Assembly: GCA_002286855.1 (NCBI GenBank)
Contig: NRSV01000005.1
Coordinates: forward strand, 744,001-808,000
Source of the DNA: Bipolaris cookei
Taxonomy: Eukaryota; Ascomycota; Dothideomycetes; Pleosporales; Pleosporaceae
DNA length: 64,000 bases
Reading direction: 5' to 3'
Of the stretch, positions 22,163-32,828 are shown piece by piece (position 1 is the first letter of the stretch; every line of letters starts with the position of its first letter). A program made the translations under genes and the position numbers. The notes beneath the pieces were generated by a model. It was not told the DNA's origin, made no database searches, and saw nothing but the letters and a program-made list of their open reading frames with translations.

Positions 22163-23173
22163 GGTCTGGTGGGAAGATGTCAGCCTCTGCAACGACAGCC
22201 ACGACGGAATGACGGAAAAGCAAAGACACCGTAAATCCCTTGTTTGACCGTACGGCCAACCCGATACCCCTCCAAATGTGCTTTGTGTCTTTCACTAGAT
22301 TCAAGGCGTAGCGTTTGGACCAAACTTTCCTTGACTCTGTTCGACGTTTCCTTGCATTTGGACCAACTCCTCGTCACTCTTTCCGCGTGGATCACCATCT
22401 GTGTGGCATTGACTTGTAGGAGGCGTCCATTTTTGGCTGTTCTTTGCTTCATGCCCACTGCTTGTTTAGACTGATACCACTGCACCTGTTTCTCTCCTTT
22501 TTGATACCATTGGCTATTTTGGTCGCAACTTGTTTTATCGCGCAATACCCCGGATACCCTCTGCGTACAGCCTTGTTAGGTGTACACAAGCGGCCACTAG
22601 GGCACACATCGACGTAATAATCTCTAATACACTGTCGTTTGCTCTGAATTGCTTGATTTTTGCTGTGATGCTTGGCCTAGTAACGAAATAATGGTGATGG
22701 AGCGGTACATGCCGGCAGGCTGTGCTGTGACGGATGACTGCGTACGTCGATCGACAGTGCATCAAGAGTTTGAATGCAGACTGTCCGTGTTCACAAGACC
22801 AATTCGACCGGCCTGGGCCGTCCCTTAGGCATGCATAGACGGCAAGCCTTCGACATCCGGCCCAAGATTGGTGTCACGCGGCAAAGGGTACAAGGACCGT
22901 GGCATCATCCAGCCTTGGTCCAAAGGATTGCGTCCATCGATCGATATTTCCATGCCGCCCCCGATACAGGAGTAGCCTCGCCACAGCCCCGGCCCTTCCA
23001 ACTTCTCTACCCTCTCCACTCGAGAGCCAATATGCGCATGCAATCGTTGCTAACACATCTATACACGCCAATCGTATCGCTAGACCGATATCTCCAAACT
23101 TTCTGCTAGATGACCCGAATGACTGCCTGTTCAGGCAAAGATTGAGGGGTAGCAACGGGCACTTAATTTCAAC
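22163..23173. other. Intergenic region
   Basis: About 1 kb between two co-directional genes, presumably the 3' UTR of the PH protein and the promoter of the UBTD gene. Short frames on both strands are not convincing. No repeats of note. Confidence 0.45.
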
Positions 23174-24255
23174 ATGGTATGAAAACCTTCCTTGACCACC
23201 TAGCGAGTCGCACGAAAAATACCAAGAAAGAATATCAAGTCTAAGACGAGTGTGTTTTTCCTTTGTATCTAGGGCTGTTGCGCATCTCGTCAGACCGAAG
23301 AAGCACCACGTGCCGCGCGAGCGCATTCGTCGTCGTCGCGCCACAACATCACTGCACCCTCGACACAACGCAGTCCGTCCACTTCGCCGCGCGCGTCGCA
23401 TATCTCACACGGCAACCATGCAGTTCCTTCCTCTTCTTCCTCTCCGCCTCCAGCGCAAGCCATCGAGCGCCCCAACACCCCGCTGAAACCCATTCAGCCC
23501 TTCCAACGCTCCCGTCTCCCCAACACCCTCGCTGCCGCTGCCGCAACCACGAAACCCAGCTCCCGCGTCAAACCGCTGACAGACCCCACGGCACTCAAGT
23601 GGACGCGCGCCCGCCTGGAGAAAGAGCGCCAGGATTGGTGGGACACGCAGGTCACGGGGTCGCCTGAGATATGGGGCGCTATTCGTCTGGCGGCGCAGCA
23701 CCTGCAGGCTGGTGAGCTACAAGAGGCGCAAACGATGCTGGATGTGACGGGTTGCACGTGTCCGACGGGATTGGTGTGGCGCGGGGTTTTTGATGCGACC
23801 GGTGTGCAGTATAAGGTTCCCGAGTGGGTGGTTGTCGAACCTGAGGGAGTGGTTGAGGAGGATGAAAATGAGGAGGAAGTAGGTGTTGAGGTTGAAGAAG
23901 AAGAGGAGGGTGACGAGCAAGTGGATGTGAGGGTAAGGATGAGCCATGATTCTAAAGATGTGACGGTTCGGGTTCATAAGAAGGAGAGCGTTGCGAGGGT
24001 TGTGGAGAAGGTAAAGGATGAGGCGAAGGTATGTCTTCTTTACATTTGCATTGGCGTATCATGTCATTTCCCTCTCAGCTTTACACAGGAATTTCTGTCT
24101 TTCGATCAAACTAACTGAACCCATAGCTCGACCCTTTTGTCAGAATCCGGCTCGCATATGGCGGGCGCGTCTATCACGAGCACGAGAGCCTGGAGGCACA
24201 TCCCCATTGGAACTTTGATAATCAGTTTGTTATATCCGGCTTTATGTTTTTCTGA
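23174..24255 (+). CDS. UBTD-type ubiquitin-like domain protein, N-acylated (295 aa)
   Basis: Proposed exons are 23174-23176, 23273-24028 and 24127-24255, giving 295 residues. The main exon opens directly after a TATCTAG acceptor with GCCASRQTEE. An ATG followed by GTATGA lies 96 bases upstream, so splicing gives MGCCASRQ, a classic N-myristoylation plus dual palmitoylation start. Residues about 80-185 match the UBTD/DC-UbP N-terminal domain (LKWTRARLEKERQDWWDTQVTG, WGAIRLAAQHL, TMLDVTGCTCPTGLVWRGVFD, YKVPEW). An acidic stretch (EEDENEEE...) follows, then a ubiquitin-like fold ending FDNQFVISGFMFF. Human UBTD1/2 bind E2 enzymes; a membrane-tethered adaptor role here is inferred. The first exon is the least certain part. 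Confidence 0.83.
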
Positions 24256-24441
24256 ATCTACGGCAATGTAGGTGGGGAAGGGTGTATGTACTTGTGAGTG
24301 ATTCCCGTGACGGAGACTAATTTATAATGTTTGTCGACTTGATTTGAGACAGATGTAAAGTGAAGATGGAACTGAGATTTCTTATTCCCAACAGTACAAC
24401 AAAATGCAAGACTAACATAAACCCCAACCCCAACCCCCCAA

Positions 24442-26445
24442 TCAACTATAACTTCCCGCTGCCCAACTCCCCCGACTCTCCCTCGGATCCCGTCCCTCCC
24501 ACGAAATTGTAACCTCATTTGGACTCCCCTCCTTACCCTCAATATAATCATACTTAATCCTCCTCCACCTCAACGCGCGATGCTCCTTAATCTCCTCCTC
24601 GCTCATATTCAATCCACTCTCCCCAATCTTCATCACCACCGGCCGCAACAACATGGCCATGCTAAAATAACTATCATCCCTCACAATCGTGCGATTCGCA
24701 AACAGCACAAGCAAACAAAGCGCCAGCAACTGAATGAAGCAGATGCCCCCCAAGATACCGAGAACGTACGGCCAATCCACATCCAACTGCTGTCCCTGCG
24801 ACGGCACCACCGTCTGCTTCGTAAGATTATACTTGATGCCATGATCGTCAAACGCAGCGACGGCTCCAATCGTAAACCGCATCAACATATCCTCCACATC
24901 CTTGGCCTCGACATTCCGCGCAGGCGACCACTTCGACCCCTGGCTATACGACCGCGATTGCCGATCCATCCACGAATTCCAGGGTATCCCCGTCCACCCT
25001 ATCGCGCCGGCCGCAATGCGCGCAAAAGCGTCGTTACCGTACACCGCCGCCCGATCAGCCGCGGAATGCGTGGTGATGTCTATATCGGCGTGGGCCTGGT
25101 ATATATCCAGTAGTGTGCTGTTGCAGAGGAAAAAAGAAGTCGTGTTTACTTTATCGCCTGCGTCCTGGAGGACGGTGAAGTTGGTGCAGCGGGGTCCGCA
25201 GTAGGAAGGGACGGAGGCGGTCCAGGTTATGGAGCCGCTGGCGGCTTCGGTGAGGTAGTATTGCGAGTAGGATTCTTCACCCGGGCGGCGCGCGTTGACG
25301 TACATGCCTTCGTCGCCGGCGTCGACGACGGTGCCGTTGCCGACTTCGAGTTTCTCGCAGGTGGCGTGGGCGGAGACGTTGCGCGAGCTGCTGAGGTAGT
25401 TGGTGTAGGGGTGCGCGGGGTCGCGGTTGAAGAAGCGGTAGTGGTACATGCCGTCTGCTTCGTAGATGGGGGTACCGGGGAGGCCCGAGAGGTCGTATTG
25501 GATGTCGCTGAGGTGAAAGACAGGGTATGCCATTGCTTCTGTACCGAATGTCCATGCGGCTTCGAGTGAGGTCTCGTTAGCGAGGCTGTTGATGCCGTCT
25601 TCGCGGGGGCTCTCGTCGATGTGCCAGACGTTTAGGTCTGCGACGCTGACGTTGCCGGGTACGAAGAGGGGGATGTCGGAGTTGTCCATGGGCCAGAAGA
25701 GACTGAGCAGCGCGACGAGGATCTGAGAGCCGATGTTGATGGAGAGCCATACGAGACATGCGAGCCACATCCACTTTGTACCGTCATTGCGTACGTCTTT
25801 GAACCATCGGAATCGACGTAGCCACTTCTTGCCGCGGAGCCCGGGCATCGAGATAACCATAAGCTTGGTGACTTTGGCGAGCGAGCCAAAGTGGAGGATC
25901 AGGTCAAACACCTCGAGGCTGACGTACCGCCGAGCGAGGAACGACCATCGGAAGAAGGAGGCGTAGTGCTTTAGCGAAGCCAGTAGGTTGAGACCTAGAC
26001 AGAGAGAAAGGCCAATGGTGAGCGAGTTGAAGATTCGAACGTCGTTCTTGGACAGCACGACGGGATCGATGAAGCCCTCCCAGCCTCTGAGGGTAAGACA
26101 CATTGCTGCGCTGAAGAAGAAGGTTATTAAGAGCCGCCCAGCGCCGTTCCTCAAAAGGTTTCTTCGTGCTTCGTTGTGATCAAAGCGCTTCGCATGGTGG
26201 TGGTTATGACGCTGTTTCTTGTGCTGTAGTCCGCCCTCCACGTCCAATATTGAAGTGCTTATCTTAGCATATGCTCCATTTTTGGTCTCCATTATTTCTG
26301 GAGAAGTGACTGTGGGTGGCGAGTAGAGTGAGCTATCAATTTGTTGCATGGCAACATTTCCACTGTCGTAGCTTGTTGCATCGGGGGATGCTATCAGTGG
26401 AACATCGTCGTCGTGTGCGCTGCTGATTGCGCGACTGCGCTCCAT
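24442..26445 (-). CDS. Four-helix membrane protein of unknown function (667 aa)
   Basis: A single exon from the ATG at 26445 to TGA at 24442 encodes 667 residues. An approximately 100-residue cytosolic N-terminus has a basic, His-rich patch (HKKQRHNHHHAKR). Membrane helices are at about 104-120 (LLITFFFSAAMCLTLR), 140-157, 225-250 (WMWLACLVWLSINIGSQILVALL) and 560-584 (VLGILGGICFIQLLALCLLVLF). Between the third and fourth helices lies a roughly 305-residue loop, probably extracellular, with several NxS/T sites (NVS, NET, NGT, NFT, NTT, NST) and spaced cysteines (CGPRC). The tail is charged and cytosolic. I know of similar uncharacterised proteins in Dothideomycetes-type genomes but no function. 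A plasma-membrane sensor or wall-facing protein would fit the topology; this is inference. Confidence 0.85.
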   Translation of the reverse strand: MERSRAISSAHDDDVPLIASPDATSYDSGNVAMQQIDSSLYSPPTVTSPEIMETKNGAYAKISTSILDVEGGLQHKKQRHNHHHAKRFDHNEARRNLLRNGAGRLLITFFFSAAMCLTLRGWEGFIDPVVLSKNDVRIFNSLTIGLSLCLGLNLLASLKHYASFFRWSFLARRYVSLEVFDLILHFGSLAKVTKLMVISMPGLRGKKWLRRFRWFKDVRNDGTKWMWLACLVWLSINIGSQILVALLSLFWPMDNSDIPLFVPGNVSVADLNVWHIDESPREDGINSLANETSLEAAWTFGTEAMAYPVFHLSDIQYDLSGLPGTPIYEADGMYHYRFFNRDPAHPYTNYLSSSRNVSAHATCEKLEVGNGTVVDAGDEGMYVNARRPGEESYSQYYLTEAASGSITWTASVPSYCGPRCTNFTVLQDAGDKVNTTSFFLCNSTLLDIYQAHADIDITTHSAADRAAVYGNDAFARIAAGAIGWTGIPWNSWMDRQSRSYSQGSKWSPARNVEAKDVEDMLMRFTIGAVAAFDDHGIKYNLTKQTVVPSQGQQLDVDWPYVLGILGGICFIQLLALCLLVLFANRTIVRDDSYFSMAMLLRPVVMKIGESGLNMSEEEIKEHRALRWRRIKYDYIEGKEGSPNEVTISWEGRDPRESRGSWAAGSYS

Positions 26446-27728
26446 CTTGTCCTTTAAGGGACCAACAAGTTAGGGTTTTGAGTTGCGAGTTTCGAGTCTG
26501 ACAGTCGGTACTAAATCTGTGTAAAGGTATAGTCCTAGTATACGTTAGGAGAAGCACAAAGGATCAGGATCTCAGCGTATGGAGCTGACCGAAGACTGCA
26601 TACAAGTCTGATATCAATGATCAAACGAATTAAGTTGTGTGCATGAGCCTCGTATATGCGTGGATCGAGCGGAAGAATACAAACTGCAGCGTCGTCGAAG
26701 AGGGTTGCCCCGGATTATCGTAAAGGGTCTGATTGAGAAGTAGAGCAACGACTACGATGAAGATAGTTTTTAAACAAAATACGCCGCCCTTATCAACTCT
26801 TCGTCCTGTTCCACCAGCCATCGCGTTCAGGTGCCGGGGTCAGAATTGGGGGCTGAAAGATGGGGTGGGTGGCCTTAGGAGGCGCACCCACAAGGCTCTT
26901 TCACGTTCGACCTAACCAGGCTGAAAAGTGCGTAGACTGTGACTGGAGAGCAAGCGTAAAGTCACCATGGTACAGGCAAGCACATAATGGGCAGACGGAT
27001 ATCTTTATCTTTGTAACTCTTGTCTTTGCAGGACTACACGAGATATCGCATGGTTGGGAAGAGTGCCTTCGGGAGCTTGGGTCCGATATAGTTGGGAACA
27101 CACAGAGGTGTGTCAAGAACACATTGGGGTCCGCATAATGATTGCGAGTCGTGGTGGGAGAAAAGAGTATCAACGGCGTTGCCAGATGTGGGAGGCGGGA
27201 ATCATGAATTTGGCATTTACGTGCGTATAAGCATCACCCAGGTGTGGGATGAAGGCATAGAAATGTAGATTGTGGCGCATTGTATCTGTTTCAGAGCAGT
27301 TTTGAAATGATAGATGTAGTTGATCATGCAGGAAACATAAAGGATAGGCTGGCATGTGTAGACGATGTTACTAAAGTGGGTCTACAACCCCAAGGCGAAC
27401 CACGCGTTTTCAGGTGTCCAAGAATCCTGCGACATAACTCAAGACTATTAAGCATTTAGCGAATGCTGTGGCACTATCCACATCTGGTACACGGGTGCGT
27501 GATCGGAAATATTCCGTAGATGTTCGCAAAAAAAACAAAGCAATGCTATCGTCCGTGGCCGGATATACCTTTACTTCCCCACATAAGTAGCACAGGATGA
27601 CAAATGTAATACGGAGACCAGACGTACAGTCTAGTGCGTGACACCGATGAAAACGACAACCGAGTGATATTTCAATTTCTCTTCCACTTCTATCATCCAC
27701 CATCATCCACCATTGACCACCAGCAACC
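26446..27728. other. Divergent intergenic region
   Basis: 1.28 kb between the membrane protein and the glutathione transferase, transcribed away from each other. Short frames are unconvincing and I recognise no transposon or RNA. A pyrimidine-rich stretch (CTCTTCCACTTCTATCATCC) directly precedes the transferase ATG. Confidence 0.45.
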
Positions 27729-28584
27729 ATGTCCTCATCAAAAGTCATCCTCTTCGACATCCCCAGCAAACAAGGCACAACATGGTCTCTGAACCCTTGG
27801 AAAAGTACGTCACCTTACCTCTCCTAATACAAAATCAAAGTCCCAATATATTAAACAATCGCCCTCACAGCCCGCATGATCCTCAACTACAAATCTATCC
27901 CTTACAAAACTGAATGGGTCGAATATCCCGACCTCGCCCCCAAATTCAAATCCCTAGGCATCCCTCCCAACCCAAAGGACGCCCCGGGTTACTTCACCGA
28001 CTACAGCAGCCCAGCAATCCAGTATGACGACGGTACATACGAAATGGACTCATGGCCCATTGCGCACTCCCTTGAGACACGGTATCCGTCTCCCCCCCTT
28101 CACCTCAATGAACATGTTGTGGTGAAGATCAGAGATCTCATTAGGCCGTTGATGATGCCCCTGTTTCCCTTAGTGCTAACGCAGGTACCTGGTGTGCTGT
28201 TGAATGAACCCAGTGCAAAGTACTTCTTGGAGACAAGAGAGAAGATTTTTAAAAAGCCGCTGGAACAGATTCGGGCGGAGGCTGATGTAGAGAAGTGCTG
28301 GGCAGAAGCTGCTGTGCTGGCGAAGGAGGTGGGAGATTTGCTGAGGGAGAAAGAGGGACCGTTCTTTCTGGGGGAGACGGGTGAGTTGCATACAACTTTG
28401 TGTGGGGAGAATTTTGGGATGCTAACGCGGTGGTGTAGTGTCGTATGCGGATTTTATTTTTGTGGCCTTATTGCAGATGTTTAAGCGGGTGGATGTAGGG
28501 GTGTTTAAGAGGTATTTGGGGCTTGATGAGACGTTTTCTAAGATTTTTGAGGCGTGTAAACAGTGGATAGAGAAGCAGGATTAG
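27729..28584 (+). CDS. Glutathione S-transferase family protein (243 aa)
   Basis: Three exons, 27729-27804, 27871-28380 and 28439-28584, encode 243 residues. The N-terminal thioredoxin-like half runs VILFDIPSKQGTTWSLNPWKTRMILNYKSIPY...WVEYPDLAP..., with the SPAIQYDDGTYEMDSWPIAHSLE segment containing the cis-Pro and the glutathione gamma-glutamyl site (D-S). The C-terminal half is helical, with GPFFLGETVSYADFIFVALLQM matching the conserved N-capping region of helix 6. It belongs with the fungal and bacterial etherase-like transferases (LigE/Ure2-like, not resolved). It probably conjugates or reduces small electrophiles in the cytosol; the substrate is unknown. Both introns are short with GT-AG ends and restore conserved sequence. 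It is convergent with the next gene, 75 bases away. Confidence 0.9.
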
Positions 28585-28659
28585 TTTTGGGGTCGTGGAA
28601 ATTGACGAGGACAACGAGGATGGAAAAGTAAGATATGGTTTGTCTGTGAATTTATCATG

Positions 28660-29523
28660 TCATATATGCTCCCCACGTACGAACAACGGTGTATTTGTCC
28701 TTTCCAAGATATACACAATGTTGCATACCTTTGGCCTGTACGTCATAGAGCCGTCTTTCTCATCGACTTGTGCTTGGGATTCTACGTCGTCGATTTCGCG
28801 GCGTTCGACCAAGTGCCACAAGTCAGCAGGATGCGGGAACATTATACCTTTAGGAATCGCATCTGACGCAGCATCAAGGACATCAAAGCGATCTTGCGAG
28901 TACGACAAGGCTATCCAGCAGGCTCCGGGTTTTGTCACGAGTGCCAAATTGACTGCCATGACAGCCAATGGGTGTATGGATTCCTGGGACGCAGCCGAAC
29001 TCAACTGCACGGGATCATGGGAACGGATTGCTACGGGATACGGCACTGGGACAGAGATATCGTCGCAGCAAGCAATGGCGTCAGACGTCGACTTGTCGAC
29101 TACAACAGAATACGAAGCACGTGAGCATGCACGCAGCAAAGACTTGTAGTCAAGGAGATCGACAACATCCCAACGCATGCAAGGTGCATGAGTACCTTGG
29201 GTGTTGTCTTTTTGCTGGCTCTGATACTGATATATTTCTTCTTCGCGGGCCTTGCCAATCTGTATGGCCACGTCGGAGTAGTCCAAGTTGTGAATCTGGT
29301 CCGGGCGGTCTACGTGGGAACGCAAATGCAAAGAGAGCAGTGATGTTCCGCAGCCTATGTGCAGAATCTCAGGTTTACCTGCACGACTGGAATCCAGAGC
29401 ATCGACAAGGTAGGGATCCAGGGCATTGGGCTCCTCCAGCCAATCAAAGGGATCCATGTTGGACGTGAAGCGCTCGTCCCAGTAGGCTTGGGATCCAAAC
29501 GAGGGTGGCGGGTTAGAAGGCAT
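28660..29523 (-). CDS. Class I SAM-dependent methyltransferase, eEF1A-lysine-methyltransferase-like (287 aa)
   Basis: A single exon of 287 residues. The start SQAYWDERFTSNMDPFDWL and motif I ILHIGCGTSLLSLHL, followed by NLDYSDVAI (motif II) and MRWDVVDLLDY, are typical of the METTL12/METTL13/EEF1AKMT4 group. The VVDKSTSDAI stretch is the post-II motif of that group (usually D-K-G-T/S-x-D-A). Such enzymes methylate lysines on translation elongation factor 1A or related proteins in cytosol or mitochondria; the substrate of this one is inferred only. The initiating ATG at 29523 lies 194 bases from the divergent start of the 249-residue mitochondrial protein, so the two share a promoter region. 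Confidence 0.85.
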   Translation of the reverse strand: MPSNPPPSFGSQAYWDERFTSNMDPFDWLEEPNALDPYLVDALDSSRAGKPEILHIGCGTSLLSLHLRSHVDRPDQIHNLDYSDVAIQIGKAREEEIYQYQSQQKDNTQGTHAPCMRWDVVDLLDYKSLLRACSRASYSVVVDKSTSDAIACCDDISVPVPYPVAIRSHDPVQLSSAASQESIHPLAVMAVNLALVTKPGACWIALSYSQDRFDVLDAASDAIPKGIMFPHPADLWHLVERREIDDVESQAQVDEKDGSMTYRPKVCNIVYILERTNTPLFVRGEHI

Positions 29524-29717
29524 TGGTAATAACCTGGAAGGAATTGGGGTCCGAACTATGTGTGTTGCGTGGGTATGTCAAATATGTCATGTGCAAAGAT
29601 GAAGCAAGGAAGAAGAGAAGAAATACAAAGATGGACCGGCCCGAGCTTTCTCCGCGCATCTGAAGATCTTTGGGAACCCCACGACCATGTGAACTCACCC
29701 ACACACCCACACAACCC

Positions 29718-30522
29718 ATGGCTACCCTCGAATCGATACCACGCTTCCTCCTCCCACGGGGGCCTCTCCTCCTGCGAGCACAGCCCCGCGCATTCACTCA
29801 ACTCCCCGCTCCAGCCACCCATCGCCGCCATGCCTCGTCTATCTCACCAAAAGGCCTCTCCGAAGAGTTTCGAAGACGGCGAGAGGCACAACAGGCCAGA
29901 GGCACGCCCGTGATACCCCAGCCCGACAAATATCGCCCACCCTCGCACAGCAAACGCGCGCCCAACCGCCAATTGGAGAACGGAGTCTATGGAGCGCCCT
30001 TGTCCGAGGAAGACCGCAAGCGCATGGCAACCAAAAAGTACCCCAACATGATGAGTCCTGAGGGCACCTTTTCGCACTGGTTTCTGCACAACCGCGCAAT
30101 TCACCTGTGGATCACAATGGTGCGTTTTGTGTTGTACCAATCTCAATACAACCCCCGCTGATCCCACTTCCCAGGGCATTCTCGTCTCTCTCGCAATAGC
30201 AGCATGGTACATGGATTTTATCTCGAAGACCAGTTTCGGCCATTTGCTCCCTACGCGCAAGGACTTTATGCGCCACCCTGTTGAGTCGTCGTCGCGCTTT
30301 GTCGAGGTTTACAAAATGCACATGGAGCACACGTCGCAGATGTATCAGCAGCAGCGGTTAAAGAAGGCGGAGGAGATTGAGAAGAGGAAGCAGTATAGGC
30401 TTGAGAGGCAGAGGGAGGCAGAGGAGAGGGGTGAGGAGTATGTCGAGGATCCCAGGTATTATGTGGGTGAGGATGGTATTCGCAGGAGGAGGGTTAAGAG
30501 GTGGTTTGGTATCTGGGAGTGA
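29718..30522 (+). CDS. Mitochondrial single-pass membrane protein (249 aa)
   Basis: Two exons, 29718-30119 and 30175-30522, encode 249 residues. The N-terminus (MATLESIPRFLLPRGPLLLRAQPRAF...) is a mitochondrial presequence rich in Arg and Leu. After a polar stretch (RRREAQQARGTPVIPQPDKYRPP) comes MSPEGTFSHWFLHNRAIHLWITM, running into a single membrane helix GILVSLAIAAWYMDFI; the intron splits the helix after WITM. The C-terminal 90 residues are highly charged and coiled-coil-like (RLKKAEEIEKRKQYRLERQ), ending RRRRVKRWFGIWE. I take it as a conserved fungal inner-membrane protein with no known function. Respiratory-complex assembly or mitoribosome tethering are possible but unproven. Confidence 0.85.
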
Positions 30523-30767
30523 GGGCGGGGGTTGCTGTGTTTTCGGGCATGGTGAGACTTAGTATCAGAGTGAGAGATGTTGGGGGTGTACTGCGCCGCG
30601 GCAGTGGGTGGTGTTGGGCAGTCATAGCGGAAGATGGGGATGAGTAAGGAAGTCGAATTGCAGACTGCGTCGAGCAGCTCTGTTTCAAGAAATGTACGTT
30701 ACGACATGTAAGATATAACTATTAAGCTTGTGCAGAAAACCACACTTGCACCTCTCCATCAAAAACT

Positions 30768-32828
30768 CTACTCTTCGTCATCGTCATCCCCCCTCCAACC
30801 CTCCCACACCTCATCCCCAGGCGCCATCCCCTTCTCCACCCCCTCCACCCTACAAAGTTCATCCACCTCCCTTGGTACCCTCCAGCTTCTCATCTCCTCC
30901 ATCCCTGTCGCAAAAACCATCATAAGCCCCGCCTCACTATGCCACCCAATATGACAATGAAATGCCCACACTCCCGGGTTATCCCCCACGAAACTAATAA
31001 CTAACCACCCGTACGCCTCTACGCTCGCTGTATCCCGACGCAGCGGATTCATCGTGTCGAAATTTTGCTCGTGGAGGGGAGAAGGAGGATATCCATGGCC
31101 CTGTGCTAGCACGAAGAACTTGTAGCCATGAAGGTGGAAAGGGTGGGCTCCGTCGTCGAAGTTTTGGATTAGGAGGGTAATTGTTGGTGTGGGGGAAACA
31201 GTTTGATATGTTAGTTGCTTCTTTAAGGATACTGAGGGTGAAATGCCATCTTGTGGTGTTTCTGTGCTGTTGGTGGTGGTGGAGTAGGAGGAAAGAAGGG
31301 TTTGAAGAAGCGGTGCGGTGCTGTTTATGCGGAATGAACTGTCGTTTAGGTAGCCTCGGGTGAGGCGCCACTCGCGGGTTTGGAATGAGGAGCGGAGGTA
31401 CAGGGTGTGATCTGGGTCGATAGTGGGTGCTGCGATGGGGATGGTAGGGACGAGGAGGGAGGTGTTCAGGTCGCGGCATTCGACGTCGATGATCTCGGGC
31501 CAGTCTTTGCTTTCTGGTGCTGGAGCTTGGTTGTCGCCTATACTGAGGGGGGGAGAGTAAAATAGTAAGGCTCGGACTTCCTCTTGTAACTCAGGTTCTT
31601 CGTATGCGAAGCAGTGCGTAACCATTCTCGCTCTGATCCAATACGATCCTCTATTTCCCTGCTCTTGCTTCGGTGGAGTGAGAATGATGCTATATCGTTG
31701 TGCAGGACTAATGTTCAACCGATGAATTCCCGTCGGTACTACATCCGTGCCATCGACTTCTGTAACGAACACCTCATGCTCGTCAATCTGCAGTGCGAAC
31801 TCTGCAAATGCACCAACGTTGATAACGCGAAGTCTCGTCCTAGTCTCCGGGGAGACATTAAACACCGCATTACCCCGGTCAGTAGCATCGCATTCTCTGC
31901 CCGGCAAGTCATCGCACTTGCGTGTTCCGCGCCCATTGATAAGCGCAGCCTGCGGAACAGGCTCGTCGTTTTCGCTTCCAGGTGCCAGATATCGCTGCAG
32001 TAAGACCGAAGAACTATCGTAATAATGATCTGAAAGCATGACTACGCGATCCTGGGTATACTCCATCTTTTGCAATGACTCCCCCTCGTTTCGCCCGTGG
32101 ATTATCAGTGGTCCAACCAGCCCATCTGACGGTTGCATACTGGCATGCGAATGATACCAATACGTCCCTGATTGACCCGAGACGCGGAATCGATAGGTAA
32201 ATGAATGCCCGGGCGCGATAGGACATTGTGTTACGCCTACTGTGCCGTCCATCCAGTTTGTCCCGTTTTGATAGAGGCCGTGCCAGTGGATGGATGTTGC
32301 GTTTCTGGCGTGATTATGGATGTGCACGATGATTTCGTCGCCTTCGTTGCATTCGATCAGGGGCCCGGGAAAGGTGGCGTTGATGAGCGTCATAGGGCGG
32401 TAGACGCCGTCGGGGTTGAGTGTGTGGTCTGAGATTATCCATGTGTGTTCGCGTGTTGTGGGTGGTGCGTTGAAGTCCCATGTTGGGGAGAGGATGTAAT
32501 CGTCTTCTGACCGGAGACATGTTGTGCTGGGGGCTGTAGGTGATGTCTGAGGCGAGGGTTTGCTTATCAGAACTTTGTGTGTGAGGACAAGGAGTGTGCA
32601 TATTAAGAGTATAGCAATGAAAATGATCTTGATCCAATGATGCCGCCACCTGTCATATTGCGTATTTGTGATCCTTTTACTCCAACCTTGCTCTTGCTCT
32701 TCTTCTGAGAAATCATCGTCGTTCATGTCATCATATTTAGAGTTGTGTAACAGGCCAACCTGCTCTTGCATCTCCCGCGGAGCCGTGTCGGACATGTCCT
32801 TCATGTCGAAACTCTGGCCGTAGCCCAT
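30768..32828 (-). CDS. Multicopper oxidase with N-terminal membrane anchor (686 aa)
   Basis: A single exon from the ATG at 32828 encodes 686 residues. The in-frame sequence upstream begins only with TTG, so 32828 is chosen. A cytosolic acidic N-terminus of about 60 residues precedes one membrane helix (residues 65-85, IKIIFIAILLICTLLVL), giving type II topology. Three cupredoxin domains follow. The copper motifs are all present: HWHG (181-184), WYHSH (224-228), HPFHLHGY and HCHIGWH near the C-terminus. The residue ten after the Cys is Leu, as in medium-potential laccases. Several NxS/T sites fit an extracellular or luminal domain. It may oxidise phenols or metal ions. Fet3-type ferroxidases instead carry the anchor at the C-terminus, so substrate cannot be assigned by architecture. 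Confidence 0.92.
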   Translation of the reverse strand: MGYGQSFDMKDMSDTAPREMQEQVGLLHNSKYDDMNDDDFSEEEQEQGWSKRITNTQYDRWRHHWIKIIFIAILLICTLLVLTHKVLISKPSPQTSPTAPSTTCLRSEDDYILSPTWDFNAPPTTREHTWIISDHTLNPDGVYRPMTLINATFPGPLIECNEGDEIIVHIHNHARNATSIHWHGLYQNGTNWMDGTVGVTQCPIAPGHSFTYRFRVSGQSGTYWYHSHASMQPSDGLVGPLIIHGRNEGESLQKMEYTQDRVVMLSDHYYDSSSVLLQRYLAPGSENDEPVPQAALINGRGTRKCDDLPGRECDATDRGNAVFNVSPETRTRLRVINVGAFAEFALQIDEHEVFVTEVDGTDVVPTGIHRLNISPAQRYSIILTPPKQEQGNRGSYWIRARMVTHCFAYEEPELQEEVRALLFYSPPLSIGDNQAPAPESKDWPEIIDVECRDLNTSLLVPTIPIAAPTIDPDHTLYLRSSFQTREWRLTRGYLNDSSFRINSTAPLLQTLLSSYSTTTNSTETPQDGISPSVSLKKQLTYQTVSPTPTITLLIQNFDDGAHPFHLHGYKFFVLAQGHGYPPSPLHEQNFDTMNPLRRDTASVEAYGWLVISFVGDNPGVWAFHCHIGWHSEAGLMMVFATGMEEMRSWRVPREVDELCRVEGVEKGMAPGDEVWEGWRGDDDDEE

